This document shows, piece by piece, positions 5,833-7,150 of a DNA stretch of 7,150 bases. The stretch is from Anaerolineales bacterium UBA6131 (GTDB lineage: Bacteria; Chloroflexota; Anaerolineae; UBA2200). The first letter of the stretch is position 1, and each line of letters begins with the position of its first letter. The position numbers and the translations under genes were made by a program. Below the pieces are notes generated by a model. It ran no database searches. It saw only the letters and a list, made by a program, of their open reading frames with translations, and was not told the DNA's origin. The stretch spans positions 1 to 7,150 of the forward strand of contig DIVN01000069.1 in the NCBI GenBank assembly GCA_002435875.1, in the 5' to 3' direction.

Positions 5833-6990
5833 ATGGCCCCCATCCCAGCATGGATTTGGCACCAGACCAGTCTGATCGTCTTTTTGCTGGTCATTCTTTC
5901 GATTGCAGTACATAACCTCTGGGCCTGGCGCCGCCTGTCTGCTTATGAGCCTCTTGGCAGCTCACCAGCCCTCTCCGTTCTCATCCCCGCCCGTAATGAG
6001 CAGCGGCATATCGTCGAGTGTGTGCGCTCCGTCCTGGCCCAGGACTACGATTCGCTTGAGGTTGTTGTGCTCGACGACGTGTCCAGCGATGCCACGGCGG
6101 CCATGGTCGAGCAGCTTGCGGCTGAAGACCCTCGCCTGCGGCTGCAGCGCGGTGAGCCCGTTCCCGCGGGTTGGGTGGGCAAGAATTGGGCATGTCAGCA
6201 GCTGGCTTCGACGGCCACGCACCCATTGCTGTTGTTCGTGGATGGCGACACTCGACTCGCCCCGGATGCCTGCAAGCGTGCCGTCGCCGCGCTGCTTTCA
6301 GAGGGTGTGGGGTTGGTCTCTGTACTGCCGCGGCAAACAGTCGTATCGTGGGCAGAGGTGCTCGCTGTGCCTATCATGGCCTGGAGCGTTTCTTCTCTGT
6401 TGCCCCTCACGCTCGCCTATCGCTGGCACACCAATGCGCTGACCACCGCCAGCGGGCAGTTCATGCTCTTTCGCCGCGATGCCTACGAAGCGATTGGAGG
6501 CCACCACGCCGTCCGCGACCGAGTCGTCGAAGACATTGCCCTGGCCCGCAAGCTTGGAGCGGCTGGGCTGGGCTGGCGCCTGCTTGATGGTCAGGACCGT
6601 GTGCGCTGCCGCATGTACTACGGCTTTCAAGAAGTGTGGGATGGCTTCGGCAAGAATCTCTTTGCCCTCTTTGATAACCGCGTCTTGCCCTTTGCCTTTG
6701 TCTGGCTCTGGCTCCTGGTCGTGCACTGGGAACCCTTACTGTGGCTCGCCTTGGCGCTGCCGCACCTTCCGGCCCTTGCCCCTCACGCACTCCGCGCGGT
6801 GGCTGCCCTCGCCTTGACCATCGCTGTGTGGATGCTTACCGTGCGCAGGTTTGCTCTGCCATGGTATCTGGTGCTGCTCTATCCCGTATTGATGCTCTTT
6901 GTGGCGGCCATTGCTGCACGCTCGATGCTCATTAGCCTCGCGGGGCGGGGTACATGGAAAGGACGCGCCGTCAAGGCTGTGCCGCGCTAG
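5833..6990 (+). CDS. membrane-anchored family 2 glycosyltransferase, HpnB/CrtQ/CruC-like
   Basis: A 385-residue GT2 enzyme with a GT-A fold, facing the cytoplasm. One N-terminal membrane segment (12-30) is followed by the catalytic domain: LSVLIPARNE (47-56), LDDVSSDATA (80-89), GWVGKNWAC (113-121), the DGD metal-binding motif (137-139), SGQFMLFRRDAYEAIGG (207-223), the likely base in VVED (231-234) and RMYYGFQEVWDGFGKN (260-275). Three C-terminal membrane stretches lie at about 286-312, 320-336 and 342-362. The GW-GK-WA block and RMY-Kn block are typical of hopanoid-associated HpnB and carotenoid glycosyltransferases. The QxxRW motif of processive synthases is absent, so transfer of a single sugar is expected. 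The acceptor and sugar are not readable from sequence. The open frame extends upstream into plsY, but ATG 5833 is chosen because it precedes the membrane segment, follows the plsY stop by 5 bases and has AGGGGG 12 bases upstream. It is co-transcribed with plsY. Confidence 0.88.
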   Translation: MAPIPAWIWHQTSLIVFLLVILSIAVHNLWAWRRLSAYEPLGSSPALSVLIPARNEQRHIVECVRSVLAQDYDSLEVVVLDDVSSDATAAMVEQLAAEDPRLRLQRGEPVPAGWVGKNWACQQLASTATHPLLLFVDGDTRLAPDACKRAVAALLSEGVGLVSVLPRQTVVSWAEVLAVPIMAWSVSSLLPLTLAYRWHTNALTTASGQFMLFRRDAYEAIGGHHAVRDRVVEDIALARKLGAAGLGWRLLDGQDRVRCRMYYGFQEVWDGFGKNLFALFDNRVLPFAFVWLWLLVVHWEPLLWLALALPHLPALAPHALRAVAALALTIAVWMLTVRRFALPWYLVLLYPVLMLFVAAIAARSMLISLAGRGTWKGRAVKAVPR

Positions 6991-7150
6991 CGGTTGCCAT
7001 CAGTAGCTTTCGTGGCGACCCAGGTATCTGCGGTAGCCCGTGACGATGGTCCTTGCAGACGGGGATGCGCCCGGAAAGAAGAGCTGAGGAGAGAAAACAG
7101 CAGTTCGAACGGGGTTATCACTGAACTCACGGGTACGAGCCGACGGCACC
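6991..7150. other. right-edge interval without a supported gene
   Basis: No gene can be supported in these 160 bases. A minus-strand frame is open from the window edge to a TGA at 7000-7002 (about 50 codons, ending GYRRYLGRHESY). It could be the 3' end of a convergent gene, but a plus-strand frame is open over the same stretch and neither shows a recognisable family. GAGGAGAG at 7086-7093 resembles a ribosome binding site, but no start codon follows at a fitting distance. No T-rich terminator for the glycosyltransferase gene was seen. Confidence 0.35.

Noticed and set aside
7065..7124. 19-codon ATG frame at the right edge
   Set aside because: Too short, no homology visible and no proper ribosome binding site; expected by chance.

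Overview
The window reads as ordinary chromosomal DNA of a high-GC bacterium and is rich in membrane-lipid genes. The protein styles suggest a Chloroflexota-like lineage: a type 2 IPP isomerase, a short-chain prenyl synthase with a DDxxG second motif, a PlsY ending in a THRRDLRQRP-type tail, and a small stand-alone cupin. That placement is inference from protein style only. No rRNA, tRNA, CRISPR array, insertion sequence or plasmid origin was seen.

Left part (1-2650). A small plus-strand cupin (14-355) converges on a minus-strand isoprenoid operon. The operon is fni (type 2 isopentenyl-diphosphate isomerase, 1412-2452) followed by an all-trans short-chain polyprenyl diphosphate synthase (393-1415), joined by a 4-base ATGA overlap. 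The operon promoter lies near 2552-2580, back to back with the promoter of a single-gene acyl carrier protein unit (2652-2888). The two -35 boxes are only 6 bp apart, so isoprenoid supply and acyl carriage leave one shared control point. An intrinsic terminator closes the acyl carrier protein unit.

Middle (2944-5233). About 250 bases with hairpins but no supported gene precede a DegV/FakB-type fatty-acid-binding protein (3194-4066). Convergent to it is a tyrosine-recombinase-fold protein (4104-5051). Its reading frame is intact, but nearly all catalytic residues, including the tyrosine, are gone. It is probably a domesticated DNA-binding protein. A 182-base divergent intergenic region with recognisable promoters on both strands separates it from plsY.

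Right part (5234-7150). plsY (acyl-phosphate:glycerol-3-phosphate acyltransferase) is followed after 5 bases by a membrane-anchored family 2 glycosyltransferase of the HpnB/CrtQ/CruC-like type, which usually acts on carotenoids or hopanoids. The last 160 bases hold no gene that can be supported.

How the genes fit together (inference): Fni and the prenyl synthase supply isoprenoid chains, and the glycosyltransferase may decorate an isoprenoid end product. The acyl carrier protein, DegV/FakB protein and PlsY handle acyl chains for phospholipid. DegV/FakB proteins present fatty acids to a kinase that makes acyl-phosphate, which is the PlsY substrate. The window looks like a lipid neighbourhood with one odd regulator-like recombinase relative, rather than a new defence or mobile system.
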